Assembly: GCF_900187295.1 (NCBI RefSeq)
Contig: NZ_LT906473.1
Location: 310,001 to 374,000, forward strand
DNA length: 64,000 nt
Reading direction: 5' to 3'
Source of the DNA: Corynebacterium cystitidis
GTDB lineage: Bacteria > Actinomycetota > Actinomycetes > Mycobacteriales > Mycobacteriaceae
Shown: positions 38,311 through 46,286 of the stretch, piece after piece
Layout of the letters: every line of letters begins with the position of its first letter
Position numbering within the stretch: the stretch's first letter is position 1
Program-made: the position numbers and the translations under genes
The notes under the pieces: model-generated
The model's database searches: none
What the model saw: the letters and a program-made list of their open reading frames with translations, nothing else
Told to the model about the DNA's origin: nothing

Positions 38311-38952
38311 TTATGCTTGGGCGACCGCGAAGAGGTACGCGATCACCATCCGCTTGATTTCTGGCACCACGCCAGCAAAAGACTCTTCGCCCCCGTCCTG
38401 GTCGAGGTCGCGCACCGCGTAGTTAAGAAGTGACTGTGCTGTATGCGCCAGAAGTCCTGCCAGGTTGTAGCGCACCTCGTAGGGCGCATGTGCGGCCAGC
38501 GGCTTCATGATGTCGGCAATCAGCTCGAGCATCTCGCGTTCGGTCACACTGGCTGTGTAGCGGGTGGCCGGCGTGGACTGGATCGCGTGCCACACCGCGC
38601 GCCGCGACGGGTCGTCGTGCCACATGCGCGCCAAGTGGTCAATGAATTCATCCAAAATATCGGGCCACTGCAAGGCGGGTACCTGCTCGGAGAACTTCTT
38701 CAGCTCCGCGACGGTTTCGGCGGTGTCAACCCGGTCGAGTTCGCAGATCAACACATATTTATTGGCGAAGAATTGGTATAAGGTGCCAATGGGTACCTCA
38801 GCGCGACGAGCCACCTCGTCGAAGGTGAAGGATTCAAAACCAACGTCGACTAGCACCGCGCGTGCCGACGACAAGATCCGGTCAAACCGTTCCCGCGAGC
38901 GGGCCTGGGCAGGCCGCCGACGAGGAACGAGTAGTTCTTGGTCCTCGGCCAT
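38311..38952 (-). CDS. fasR: TetR-family regulator, FasR orthologue
   Basis: The 213-residue protein has a TetR helix-turn-helix (TFDEVARRAEVPIGTLYQFFANKYVL) after an arginine-rich start, then a long ligand domain. In C. glutamicum, FasR (Cg2737) is the acyl-CoA-responsive repressor of fas and acc genes and sits next to bcp, close to fasB and acpS. The same neighbours here (fas, acpS, bcp) make this the orthologue. Its ATG overlaps the bcp stop (TAATG), so bcp and fasR form one message with bcp first. The main targets are inferred; I did not find a certain operator upstream of fas. Confidence 0.8.
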   Translation of the reverse strand: MAEDQELLVPRRRPAQARSRERFDRILSSARAVLVDVGFESFTFDEVARRAEVPIGTLYQFFANKYVLICELDRVDTAETVAELKKFSEQVPALQWPDILDEFIDHLARMWHDDPSRRAVWHAIQSTPATRYTASVTEREMLELIADIMKPLAAHAPYEVRYNLAGLLAHTAQSLLNYAVRDLDQDGGEESFAGVVPEIKRMVIAYLFAVAQA

Positions 38953-39428
38953 TACGACAGGGGCAGATCACGCAGTAAGCGGCCGACATGGCCGGTGGCC
39001 TTCACGTTGTACTGCGCCGACTCAATGGCACCGTCGGCGCCGACGAGGAACGTGGAACGAATCACGCCGTGGACAACCTTGCCGTAGTTTTTCTTCTCCC
39101 CAAACGCACCCCAGGCAGCCATGACCTTTTTGTCTGGATCCGAAAGCAAGACAAACGTGAGATCGTGGTCGGCGCGAAACTTTGCCGATTTCTCAGGGGA
39201 GTCCGGGCTGATCCCAATCACCGTGACATCCGCCTCATTGAATTGGGTCAGGTTGTCGCGAAAGTCGCAGGCCTCGGTGGTGCACCCCGGGGTGTTGGCG
39301 CGCGGGTAGAAGTAGACTAGGACGCGCTGTCCCGAAAAGTCAGACAGAGACACGGACGTGCCTTCGTCGTTAAGCAACGTAAAAGCTGGGGCAGAATCGC
39401 CGACTAAAAGACGTGAGGATTCAGACAT
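38952..39428 (-). CDS. bcp: Thioredoxin-dependent peroxiredoxin (Bcp/PrxQ)
   Basis: This reduces hydrogen peroxide and lipid hydroperoxides using thioredoxin. The 158 residues carry YFYPRANTPGCTTEACDFRD with the peroxidatic cysteine and the resolving cysteine five residues later, as in alpha-helical-resolving PrxQ/Bcp proteins. GDSAPAFTLLNDEG opens the domain, and VIGISPDSPEKSAKFRADHDL and the end LVGADGAIESA are conserved. It is translationally coupled to fasR downstream, linking peroxide defence and lipid control in one operon. Confidence 0.94.
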   Translation of the reverse strand: MSESSRLLVGDSAPAFTLLNDEGTSVSLSDFSGQRVLVYFYPRANTPGCTTEACDFRDNLTQFNEADVTVIGISPDSPEKSAKFRADHDLTFVLLSDPDKKVMAAWGAFGEKKNYGKVVHGVIRSTFLVGADGAIESAQYNVKATGHVGRLLRDLPLS

Positions 39429-39519
39429 GTCTTCTACCTTACCGCGACATAAAAACGGTGACTACACTACTGTGGAAGCAAGCATTAATAATCTTTGAAA
39501 CGTACGGGAGTATCCAACG

Positions 39520-39804
39520 ATGGCACGAGACATCAACGATATCGAGCGCGACATTCAGCACACCCGCGAAAAGCTGGCACGCACGCTTGATGAACTGGCT
39601 AATCGCACCAAGCCCCAGAACCTGGTCGACGATGCCAAGGCACAGGCAACCGACAAGCTCAATGATCCGACGGTGCAAAAGGTCCTGATTGGTGCCGGTG
39701 TCGCCGTCGTAGCTCTCATCGGCCTGGCTGTGGCTAATAGCCGGAAAAAGAAAAACGAGTTGAAGGAACTGCAGCGCCTCTTGTCCGGAAACGCGCGCCC
39801 ATAA
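39520..39804 (+). CDS. DUF3618 domain protein
   Basis: This 94-residue protein starts MARDINDIERDIQHTREKLARTLDELANRTKP, the DUF3618 amphipathic helix. It ends with one membrane helix (VLIGAGVAVVALIGLAVA, residues ~59-76) and a basic tail. Such proteins are probably small membrane-anchored coiled-coil factors; their function is unknown. The ATG follows an ACGGGAGTATCC site. It converges with pncA with a 6-base gap. Confidence 0.8.
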   Translation: MARDINDIERDIQHTREKLARTLDELANRTKPQNLVDDAKAQATDKLNDPTVQKVLIGAGVAVVALIGLAVANSRKKKNELKELQRLLSGNARP

Positions 39805-39810
39805 ACGCTC

Positions 39811-40386
39811 TTAAGCAAGTTCAGCACCGGCGGCGTGGAGCTCGTGGAGGGCCGCATCACCGCGTTCACCATTGACCGCCGCGCACATACCGGAAAGAAT
39901 GCGGACGTTAAATCCCGCATTCAGGGCGTCGAGCGCGGTGGCACGGACGCAGTGATCGGTTGCGATCCCGCAGATATCGAGCGTATCGACGCCCCGCTCA
40001 CGCAACCACGTGGCCAGGCCAGGCGCATCGTCGTGAAGCGCTAACGTGCCCTCAAAACCGGAGTAGGCGGCCTCATACTCACCCTTGCGGAAGAAGGCAT
40101 CGATGGCCCCGGGGTCGATCGCGGGATGCAGCGCTGCACCAGGGGACCCGGCGACACAATGCACCGGCCACGAATCGACAAAATCCGGGTCCTGCGAAAA
40201 ATGGGGGCCCGGATCGATATGCCAATCCTGGGTGGCCACAACCGCGACATAGTCCTGTTCGCGAGCCACATCAGACGTTAAATAGCCTGCGATCTTGCTG
40301 GCAACCTCCGGGCCTCGCGCAGTGGCGAGGGAGCCGGTGCAAAAATCATTCTGGGCATCAACAAGAATTAGTGCGCGAGTACTCAT
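39811..40386 (-). CDS. pncA: Nicotinamidase/pyrazinamidase
   Basis: PncA deamidates nicotinamide to nicotinate, the substrate of PncB. It is also the activator of pyrazinamide in mycobacteria. The 191 residues carry the catalytic Asp in LILVDAQNDFC, the metal-binding histidines in ATQDWHIDPGPHF, the catalytic lysine in FFRKGEYEA, and the nucleophile cysteine in CGIATDHCVRATAL. ATG at 40386 is used rather than one at 40395, by family N-terminus. Together with pncB and nadE it completes an NAD salvage route within this window. Confidence 0.95.
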   Translation of the reverse strand: MSTRALILVDAQNDFCTGSLATARGPEVASKIAGYLTSDVAREQDYVAVVATQDWHIDPGPHFSQDPDFVDSWPVHCVAGSPGAALHPAIDPGAIDAFFRKGEYEAAYSGFEGTLALHDDAPGLATWLRERGVDTLDICGIATDHCVRATALDALNAGFNVRILSGMCAAVNGERGDAALHELHAAGAELA

Positions 40387-40424
40387 GGAATCCAAGTGTA
40401 GCCGGGCACAACGGGGCGGGCGCT

Positions 40425-40919
40425 TTACTGCTCTTCAACCCAAGCAGCAGCCTGTGCCACGATTTCCGCAGGAGGGTTTTCAATATCGAAGACCTTGCCG
40501 ACCTCGTCATCGCCAAGCGGCTCGAGAATCTCCAACTGTGTATCCAGCAGGGAAGCCGGCATGAAATGACCCGGACGCACCGACATACGTGAAAACAGCA
40601 GATCGCGTTGACCATGCACATGAACAAAGATGGCGTCGGGGGCGAACTCGCGGATCTTATCGCGGTAAGAACGCTTCAAAGAACTACAGCCGATCAAACC
40701 ACCTTCTGGGTGATCGGCCAGCCACTCTCCGATCAGTTGCAGCCAAGGCCAGCGGTCATCGTCGGTAAGCGGAATTCCCTCAGCCATCTTGTCGATGTTG
40801 CGCTGCGGGTGGAGCTCGTCGCCGTCTTTATAAGGCAAGCCCAACTGCTCACCCAGCATGTGGCCAATGGTTGACTTTCCGGAGCCAGAGACCCCCATGA
40901 CGACGATATTTTTTCCCAT
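40425..40919 (-). CDS. gntK: Gluconokinase
   Basis: GntK phosphorylates gluconate to 6-phosphogluconate for the pentose-phosphate pathway. The 164-residue protein has the P-loop VMGVSGSGKSTIGHML (~residues 6-21), YKDGDELHPQRNIDKMAEGIPLTDDDRWPWL, CSSLKRSYRDKIR and RPGHFMPASLLDTQLEILEPL, the full gluconokinase set. It sits between pncA and the hexuronate transporter gene, separated from the latter by a strong terminator, so it has its own promoter. The GntR gene at 8.6 kb is a candidate regulator, but I see no clear match to its site here. Confidence 0.95.
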   Translation of the reverse strand: MGKNIVVMGVSGSGKSTIGHMLGEQLGLPYKDGDELHPQRNIDKMAEGIPLTDDDRWPWLQLIGEWLADHPEGGLIGCSSLKRSYRDKIREFAPDAIFVHVHGQRDLLFSRMSVRPGHFMPASLLDTQLEILEPLGDDEVGKVFDIENPPAEIVAQAAAWVEEQ

Positions 40920-41030
40920 GGCTATCACGATCCTAACTGCATGTGGGATTAATGGAAGAAATGGATAACTGTCTATTCCTTCAGGCTACCCGACACCCAC
41001 CCTGAAAGATACGATTTTACCCGTGGAAGC

Positions 41031-41068
41031 GAAAAACGGACCCACTCGGCAAGCGCGGGTGGGTCCGT
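41031..41068 (-). terminator. Terminator of the transporter-kinase gene
   Basis: On the minus strand ACGGACCCAC and GTGGGTCCGT form a perfect 10-bp stem (plus-strand 41059-41068 and 41036-41045), followed by TTTTT (plus AAAAA at 41032-41036). Confidence 0.88.
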
Positions 41069-41091
41069 GTTCTCGGAAGGCGACGGGGTTT

Positions 41092-43257
41092 TTACTTCTT
41101 CGAAGGCTCCGTCGGGTTGTCCTTATCAGGAAGTTCAGCAGCGCTCGGAGCAGCCTCCAGCGATGCCTCATTAGGCTTCGACTCTGGATACTTCGAACGG
41201 AACGAGTACGCAATGAACTCTGCGACCTGTTCATAAGTCACCGACGCGGTGTTAATCACCATGTCGTAATCGGAATCGTGGTTCGGATCCCAGGAGTACA
41301 AGCGATCCGCCATCTCGGCACGAATCCGGTCCTCGGTCAGGCACTGCTCGCGCGCCTCGACATAGCTCAGGCCGGTCTGAGCCTGGACACGCTCGATGCG
41401 CTTTTCCAGCGGAGCGACAAGTCGAACGTGGAAGGCACCGACAACATCGCCCAAGACGAGGGCACCGTTGCGGCCCAGCAGCACGCCACCGTTCTCGACG
41501 GCATTCAACACGTACGAAGTGTTCTCCTCCGCGATCCGGCGGTTCGCGGACTGTTCAGTAGCAGTAGCCAAAGAACCATCATCCAGGCCACCGGAGGAAA
41601 TTGCACGCATCCAGCGGTCGAACGTGTTGTCAGAGATCAGGTCCTTCTCATCCACCTGCGCCAGCTCAGTCGAACTGAAGGCTTGGCCTATGTATTCAAC
41701 ACCAAGTTCTTTGGCAAGGATTGGTCCAATATCGGTTGCGCCGGAACCACGCAGGCCAAACAGGGTGACAATTGGTGGATGGTTTGCGTCCTGGTGGCGC
41801 ATCAGGGTCGAACGGCCGTCACCTGCGTAAGCCTTATTAATTGTGCGCTCGGCATCGACGCCCTTTGCCTTACCAATCGCGGATTGGGTGCGGCGCTGGT
41901 TTAGGTCGTCGACAATCTCCCCGTGATTCTCAGCGGTCAACGGGTAGAAGAACATCACCAGCACAGCCGCCAAAGCAAATGCTGCGGTGACAAAGCCGAT
42001 GGTGATGCGAATACCTTCTAGGGCTTCGGCAGACTGGGTGGCCTCACCAGAGGCGTAACCGAAGTAACCGATCAAGGCGCCGCCGAGCCAGCCACCAACA
42101 CCCTGGCCGACCTTACGAACAAACGACAAGATGGAGTAAGAGCCACCTTCTGAGCGGATGCCAGATTTCCACTCGCCGTAGTCCACTGTGTCCGCCTGCA
42201 TGGAGAACATCATGGCGTTGGTTCCTCCGGAGCCGATGCCGTACAGGAACCATGCGACGATAGCGATGGTCAGGGAGCCAGCCGGGACGAAGTACAGCAG
42301 TGCGAAACCGCACGCAACGACAACACCGAAGCCCATGTAGCCGTAGCGCTTACCGAAACGCTTGGTAATGGTTGGCACGAACGACGCCGCCAAAATGGTA
42401 CCGCCGGTTTGCGCCAAGGTCAGGAACACGTACCACGACGCATTGCCCAGCACATCACGTGCCCAGTACATGCCGATCGCGTTAATGACGAACATGCCGG
42501 TTAGCAAGAAGAACGCACCGAAACACAGGATGATGAGGGGCTTGTTCTGCTTGAGCATGCGGAAGGTGTTCTTCAGTGAGATTTCCGCCTGACCACGAGG
42601 AACAACTTCGCGGGCGTTAGCGAAGCAGATCATGTACAAAACCAGGGCCAGAACCGCGAGTCCCACACAGGTCAGTGTGAAGGTCAGACGGATATTATCG
42701 GCAGTGGTGTCCTCAAACTGTGGTGCAACAACAGCGGACAGGGCAACCGTGGTCAGCGACGACGCAATAGAACGCGCACCCGACAATTTAGAACGGTCGA
42801 CCGGGTCCTGAGTCATCGCCGCAGACAACGAACCATACGGGATGTTCACAAACGAGTAGGCCAGCTGGTAGGCCGCGTCAAAGAGGAAAATCCAGGCGAT
42901 TGTGCCCGCCATCGGCAAGCCAGCAGGGGTGGAAAACAGTAAAACGAAGACGATGACTAAGACTGGCGAGATCCACAGAATCCAGGGGCGCAGGCGTCCC
43001 CAGCGGGTATCAGCACGGTCAACTGTTTGGCCTGCGATCAGGTCGGATACACCGGCCCAAATCTTGGTAATACCGTAAATCATGCCGGCCACGCCGGCGG
43101 ACAGACCCGCGATATCCGTCATGTACACCATGAGGAACATCGAGGTCATCATAAAAGTGAGGTTGTTAGCAACGTCACCGAATGTGTATGTCAGCACACG
43201 GTGATTCGGCAGCTTCCCCGTGGCGGGGGGCGCAGATTGCTCGGTTTTGGTGGTCAT
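41092..43257 (-). CDS. GPH-family sugar symporter fused to a cytidylate-kinase-like domain
   Basis: The 721-residue product has two parts. Residues 1 to ~445 form a 12-helix glycoside-pentoside-hexuronide:cation symporter, with LTYTFGDVANNLTF, GITKIWAGVSDLIAGQTVDR, RWGRLRPWILW and the central QADTVDYGEWKSGIRSEG loop. Residues ~490-690 form a soluble domain like the cytidylate kinase-like family: the P-loop TLFGLRGSGATDIG, then ILAKELGVEYIG, VLLGRNGALVLGD, HVRLVAPLEKRIERVQ and WDPNHDSDYDMVINT. The C-terminus is an acidic Pro/Ser tail. Expected role: uptake of hexuronate or glucuronide with uxaC/uxuB. The kinase part may bind nucleotide to gate or sense transport, which is inference. ATG at 43257 follows AGGAGT. 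No stop or frameshift separates the parts. Confidence 0.85.
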   Translation of the reverse strand: MTTKTEQSAPPATGKLPNHRVLTYTFGDVANNLTFMMTSMFLMVYMTDIAGLSAGVAGMIYGITKIWAGVSDLIAGQTVDRADTRWGRLRPWILWISPVLVIVFVLLFSTPAGLPMAGTIAWIFLFDAAYQLAYSFVNIPYGSLSAAMTQDPVDRSKLSGARSIASSLTTVALSAVVAPQFEDTTADNIRLTFTLTCVGLAVLALVLYMICFANAREVVPRGQAEISLKNTFRMLKQNKPLIILCFGAFFLLTGMFVINAIGMYWARDVLGNASWYVFLTLAQTGGTILAASFVPTITKRFGKRYGYMGFGVVVACGFALLYFVPAGSLTIAIVAWFLYGIGSGGTNAMMFSMQADTVDYGEWKSGIRSEGGSYSILSFVRKVGQGVGGWLGGALIGYFGYASGEATQSAEALEGIRITIGFVTAAFALAAVLVMFFYPLTAENHGEIVDDLNQRRTQSAIGKAKGVDAERTINKAYAGDGRSTLMRHQDANHPPIVTLFGLRGSGATDIGPILAKELGVEYIGQAFSSTELAQVDEKDLISDNTFDRWMRAISSGGLDDGSLATATEQSANRRIAEENTSYVLNAVENGGVLLGRNGALVLGDVVGAFHVRLVAPLEKRIERVQAQTGLSYVEAREQCLTEDRIRAEMADRLYSWDPNHDSDYDMVINTASVTYEQVAEFIAYSFRSKYPESKPNEASLEAAPSAAELPDKDNPTEPSKK

Positions 43258-43380
43258 GGGTTTACTCCTGTCAATGACCAAATTTCAAAATGAAAATAAT
43301 AATTAAGGGCGCGGTCCAAATCTGGGGGACGCGCTTCACACGTTGGCGCGCCACCTCCGATGAATAACACCGAGGGTGAA

Positions 43381-43398
43381 AAGCGTGATTTCACGCTT
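43381..43398 (-). other. Strong inverted repeat between uxuB and the transporter gene
   Basis: AAGCGTGA and TCACGCTT (43381-43388 and 43391-43398) are a perfect 8-bp pair with TT between. An outer pair GTTGGCGC (43342-43349) and GCGCCAAC (43399-43406) flanks it. It may be an operator, an mRNA processing hairpin or a weak terminator; no U-run follows on the minus strand. Confidence 0.45.
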
Positions 43399-43430
43399 GC
43401 GCCAACATGTTCAGAGCTATCGGGGTGTGG

Positions 43431-44789
43431 TTATAGGCTTTTCACCTCGTCGTGAAGCTCGCGGATCCGTTCAACGGCCTCGTTGTTGGCTGCTAGCTCC
43501 TCGTCGAGAGCGGCAACAAGTGCCTTGACAGGGTCATCGGCCTTGCGTGCGGTGTCGAGCTCGTCGGCACGCGCGTCCTGGATGTCGTCGGCGCGCAGGA
43601 CGTACTCGATCCACGCAGCAATCGAGAGGGCGGCTGCGGAGCCGTCGCGACCATCTTCTAGCTCAGACTTCATGATCGGCACGGCACGCATCCGCTGCTT
43701 CGTACCACCGTCGATCGCGATCTGAGCCAGGTTGTGGCGGATGCGCGGGTTTTCGAAACGCTCGATCAAATCTTTGCGGTAGCCGGGAATGTCCAGGCCG
43801 TCTGCGGTGAGGTGGTTCGCAGCCTCATCCCACAGTGCTTCCACCTTCTCGCGTACATCCGGATCATTGATGGCGTCGGCGACAGTTTCGTGGCCCTTCA
43901 ACTGTGCGTAGTAAGCCATCAGCGAGTGTGAGCCATTGAGCAGCCATAGTTTGCGGCGCTCGAACTGCTCGATATCGTCGACAAAGATAACGCCAGCTTT
44001 CTCCCATGCAGGACGCCCTGCCGGGAATTCACCCTCGATGACCCAGGAAGCGAACGGCTCAGTCACTACAGGGGAAGCGTCTTCGTAGCCGGTAGCTTCG
44101 GCAACGTCCTTGATCAAATCGTCGGTGGTTGCCGGGGTGATGCGGTCGATCGAGGTGGATGGGAAGGTCACGTTTTGTTCAATCCAGTCCGCCAGCTCCT
44201 CGTCGGCGGCTTTTGCCATGCCGATCACAGCAGCCTTGGTCAGCGGACCGTTATCGGCTACGTTGTCACAGCTCATGATGGCCATGCCACCGTTGCCGGC
44301 TTCTTTTCGTGCCTTCAATCCCTCAACGATACGTCCGGTCGCGGTTTTGAGCTCCTCAGGGTTGCCGGCGCGCAATGCTTCTACGTCGTGGGCAACATCG
44401 GCGTTCGAGGTGTCCAGGCTGCCGTCTTCTGCCAGATGGTAGCCGGCCTCGGTAATGGTGAGCGTAACGACGGCCACGTTCTCATCTGCAAGCAATTCTT
44501 TCAGGCGGGCCAGGTTGAACGCGGGCTGCGCCTCCACCAGTGAGGTAATCACCTCAGGGGAGTCGCCGTCGCCGGAACGGGTGACCAGGGTGAATAGTCC
44601 ATCCTGCGGCTGGAGGGTATCCGACATGCGGGCGGACCGGCCGGTGAATGAGCAGTAACCCCAGCTTGGGTCAGCCTTTTGGGTGTACCAGACCTGGTGG
44701 GCGCGGTGGAATGCGCCAAGGCCGAGGTGCACGAGGCGAACTGGTGCTGCTGGTGCGTCGTAGTTGGTGCGGTTGAGTTTCTGGGTCAT
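43431..44789 (-). CDS. uxuB: Fructuronate reductase / mannitol dehydrogenase family
   Basis: The 452-residue polyol-specific long-chain dehydrogenase converts D-fructuronate to D-mannonate with NADH, the step after UxaC. Motifs: VHLGLGAFHRAHQVWYTQK at the N-terminus, MSCDNVADNG, the catalytic region SWVIEGEFPAGRPAWEKAGVIF and KLWLLNGSHSLMAYYAQLKGH with the catalytic lysine. The start overlaps the uxaC stop by four bases (ATGA), so the two are coupled and a fructuronate rather than mannitol substrate is favoured. Mannonate dehydratase is not in the window. Confidence 0.88.
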   Translation of the reverse strand: MTQKLNRTNYDAPAAPVRLVHLGLGAFHRAHQVWYTQKADPSWGYCSFTGRSARMSDTLQPQDGLFTLVTRSGDGDSPEVITSLVEAQPAFNLARLKELLADENVAVVTLTITEAGYHLAEDGSLDTSNADVAHDVEALRAGNPEELKTATGRIVEGLKARKEAGNGGMAIMSCDNVADNGPLTKAAVIGMAKAADEELADWIEQNVTFPSTSIDRITPATTDDLIKDVAEATGYEDASPVVTEPFASWVIEGEFPAGRPAWEKAGVIFVDDIEQFERRKLWLLNGSHSLMAYYAQLKGHETVADAINDPDVREKVEALWDEAANHLTADGLDIPGYRKDLIERFENPRIRHNLAQIAIDGGTKQRMRAVPIMKSELEDGRDGSAAALSIAAWIEYVLRADDIQDARADELDTARKADDPVKALVAALDEELAANNEAVERIRELHDEVKSL

Positions 44790-46192
44790 AGCTTGAAAAC
44801 CCTCCTTGGGGAAGCGTCGATCAGGTCAACGATGATTTCGGCGGCGCGGTCCTCGGTGATGCGGTGCTCTGCTACCAGCCGGGCTAGGTAGTTGGCTTCC
44901 ACGCGGCGTGAGGTGTTGTGGCGCGCAGGGATGGAACAGTATGCGCGGGTGTCGTCGATGAACCCGGAGTAGCGGCTAAACCCGGTGGTGCCGGTGGTGT
45001 ACTGGCGGAAACGGTTCATCGCATCGATTTCGTCAATGAACCACCATGGTGCGCCCGCGTACACAGCAGGGTAGTAGCCGGCCAGTGGGGCGATCTCACG
45101 GGAGAATGTGGTCTCGTCCATGGTGAAGATGACGAAGTTGAAGTCCTTGTTCTCACCGAAGGTGCTCAGCAGCGGCTGTAGGGCATTGGTGTATTCCATC
45201 TGGAATGGGATGTCGTGGCCCACGTCCGCGCCGTACTTTTCAAAGGTGGAGGTGGAGTGGTTGCGGTAGGAGCCTGGATGCAGTGTCATGACCAGGCCGT
45301 CGTCTTGGGCCATCTCCGCCATGCGGAAGGTCATGTTCGCCTCGAAAGCTTGGGCTTCCTCACGGGTCCAGGTACCATTGCGGCCCTTGTCGAACAGTGC
45401 TGCTGCTTCGGCTGCGTCCAGCGGAGTGGTTTCCGCATCGTGGGTGCCGTGGTCGGTGGACGTGCCGCCGGCTTCCTTGAAGAACTGACGACGGTCTCGC
45501 AGTGCCTCAAGGTAGCCTTCGTATCCGGTTTTGCCCCCACCGTGGAGGTCAATGAGCTTTTCGACGTTGTCCGCAAAGTGTGCGTTATAGAACTTCGTGT
45601 ACGCATCAGGCCGGAAGGTGGGCAGGACCCGTGGGGTGAAGGAGGCATCGTCGGCAAGTGCTTTGTGCGCCTGGAGGTCATCCAACGGGTCGTCGGTGGT
45701 GGCGAGAACTTCCAAGTTGAAGGTGTCAGCCAGCGCTCGTGGGCGGAAGTCGGGGCGCTTCAGGATCTCATCGAGTTCGTCGTAGAGCTCGTCAGCGTTT
45801 TCGCCGGAGATGCGGTCCGGGTTGATGCCGAAGACGTGCTCGAATTCCTGCTCAACCCAGTAGCCGGTGGCGGTTCCGGTGTAGAGCGGCCAGTTGGTGC
45901 AGAAGATGCGCCATGCCTCACGCGGGTCGCACTCGTGGCCACCGACGCCGAGTTCGGAGAGCTCATAGCCGACGGAGTGGAGCACGCGGGTGAGGTAGTG
46001 GTCAGGGGAAATCAGCAGTTCGGTGGGGTTGGTGAACGGCTCGTCGTCGACGAACATCTGGGCTTCCAGGTGTCCGTGCGGGGAGATGATGGGGAGGTCC
46101 TCCACGTGGGCCAGGAGGCGGCGCGCGATGTCGCGGGTGCCCGGATCGGCCGGTAGGAGGCGGTCTGGGTGGGATGCATGTGATGTACTCAT
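44786..46192 (-). CDS. uxaC: Glucuronate isomerase
   Basis: UxaC isomerises D-glucuronate to D-fructuronate (and galacturonate to tagaturonate). The 468 residues show LPIISPHGHLEAQMF near the N-terminus (metal His-x-His), NWPLYTGTATGYWVEQEF, ATTDDPLDDLQAHKAL, VMTLHPGSYRNHS, and GAPWWFIDEIDAMNRFRQ, all family features, with ARHNTSRRVEANYLARLV close to the end. The start MSTSHASHP (46192) is better than an upstream frame to 46324 that would run through the regulatory palindrome. It is coupled to uxuB by a 4-base overlap and lies behind a LacI gene in the same direction. Confidence 0.95.
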   Translation of the reverse strand: MSTSHASHPDRLLPADPGTRDIARRLLAHVEDLPIISPHGHLEAQMFVDDEPFTNPTELLISPDHYLTRVLHSVGYELSELGVGGHECDPREAWRIFCTNWPLYTGTATGYWVEQEFEHVFGINPDRISGENADELYDELDEILKRPDFRPRALADTFNLEVLATTDDPLDDLQAHKALADDASFTPRVLPTFRPDAYTKFYNAHFADNVEKLIDLHGGGKTGYEGYLEALRDRRQFFKEAGGTSTDHGTHDAETTPLDAAEAAALFDKGRNGTWTREEAQAFEANMTFRMAEMAQDDGLVMTLHPGSYRNHSTSTFEKYGADVGHDIPFQMEYTNALQPLLSTFGENKDFNFVIFTMDETTFSREIAPLAGYYPAVYAGAPWWFIDEIDAMNRFRQYTTGTTGFSRYSGFIDDTRAYCSIPARHNTSRRVEANYLARLVAEHRITEDRAAEIIVDLIDASPRRVFKL

Positions 46193-46234
46193 AACAATAT
46201 TGTCGGTTAGGGCCAGATCACAAAGCAAGCAGTT

Positions 46235-46260
46235 GCCGAAAGTTGCATCCAACTTTCGGC
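46235..46260. promoter_or_regulatory. Perfect palindrome upstream of uxaC
   Basis: GCCGAAAGTTG (46235-46245) and CAACTTTCGGC (46250-46260) are a perfect 11-bp pair with CATC between, 43-68 bases before the uxaC start. A LacI-type operator is likely; a terminator of the lacI gene is possible, but no T-run follows on the minus strand. Confidence 0.6.
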
Positions 46261-46286
46261 GGAGAAGGGTTGAGACGGAGAAAGAA

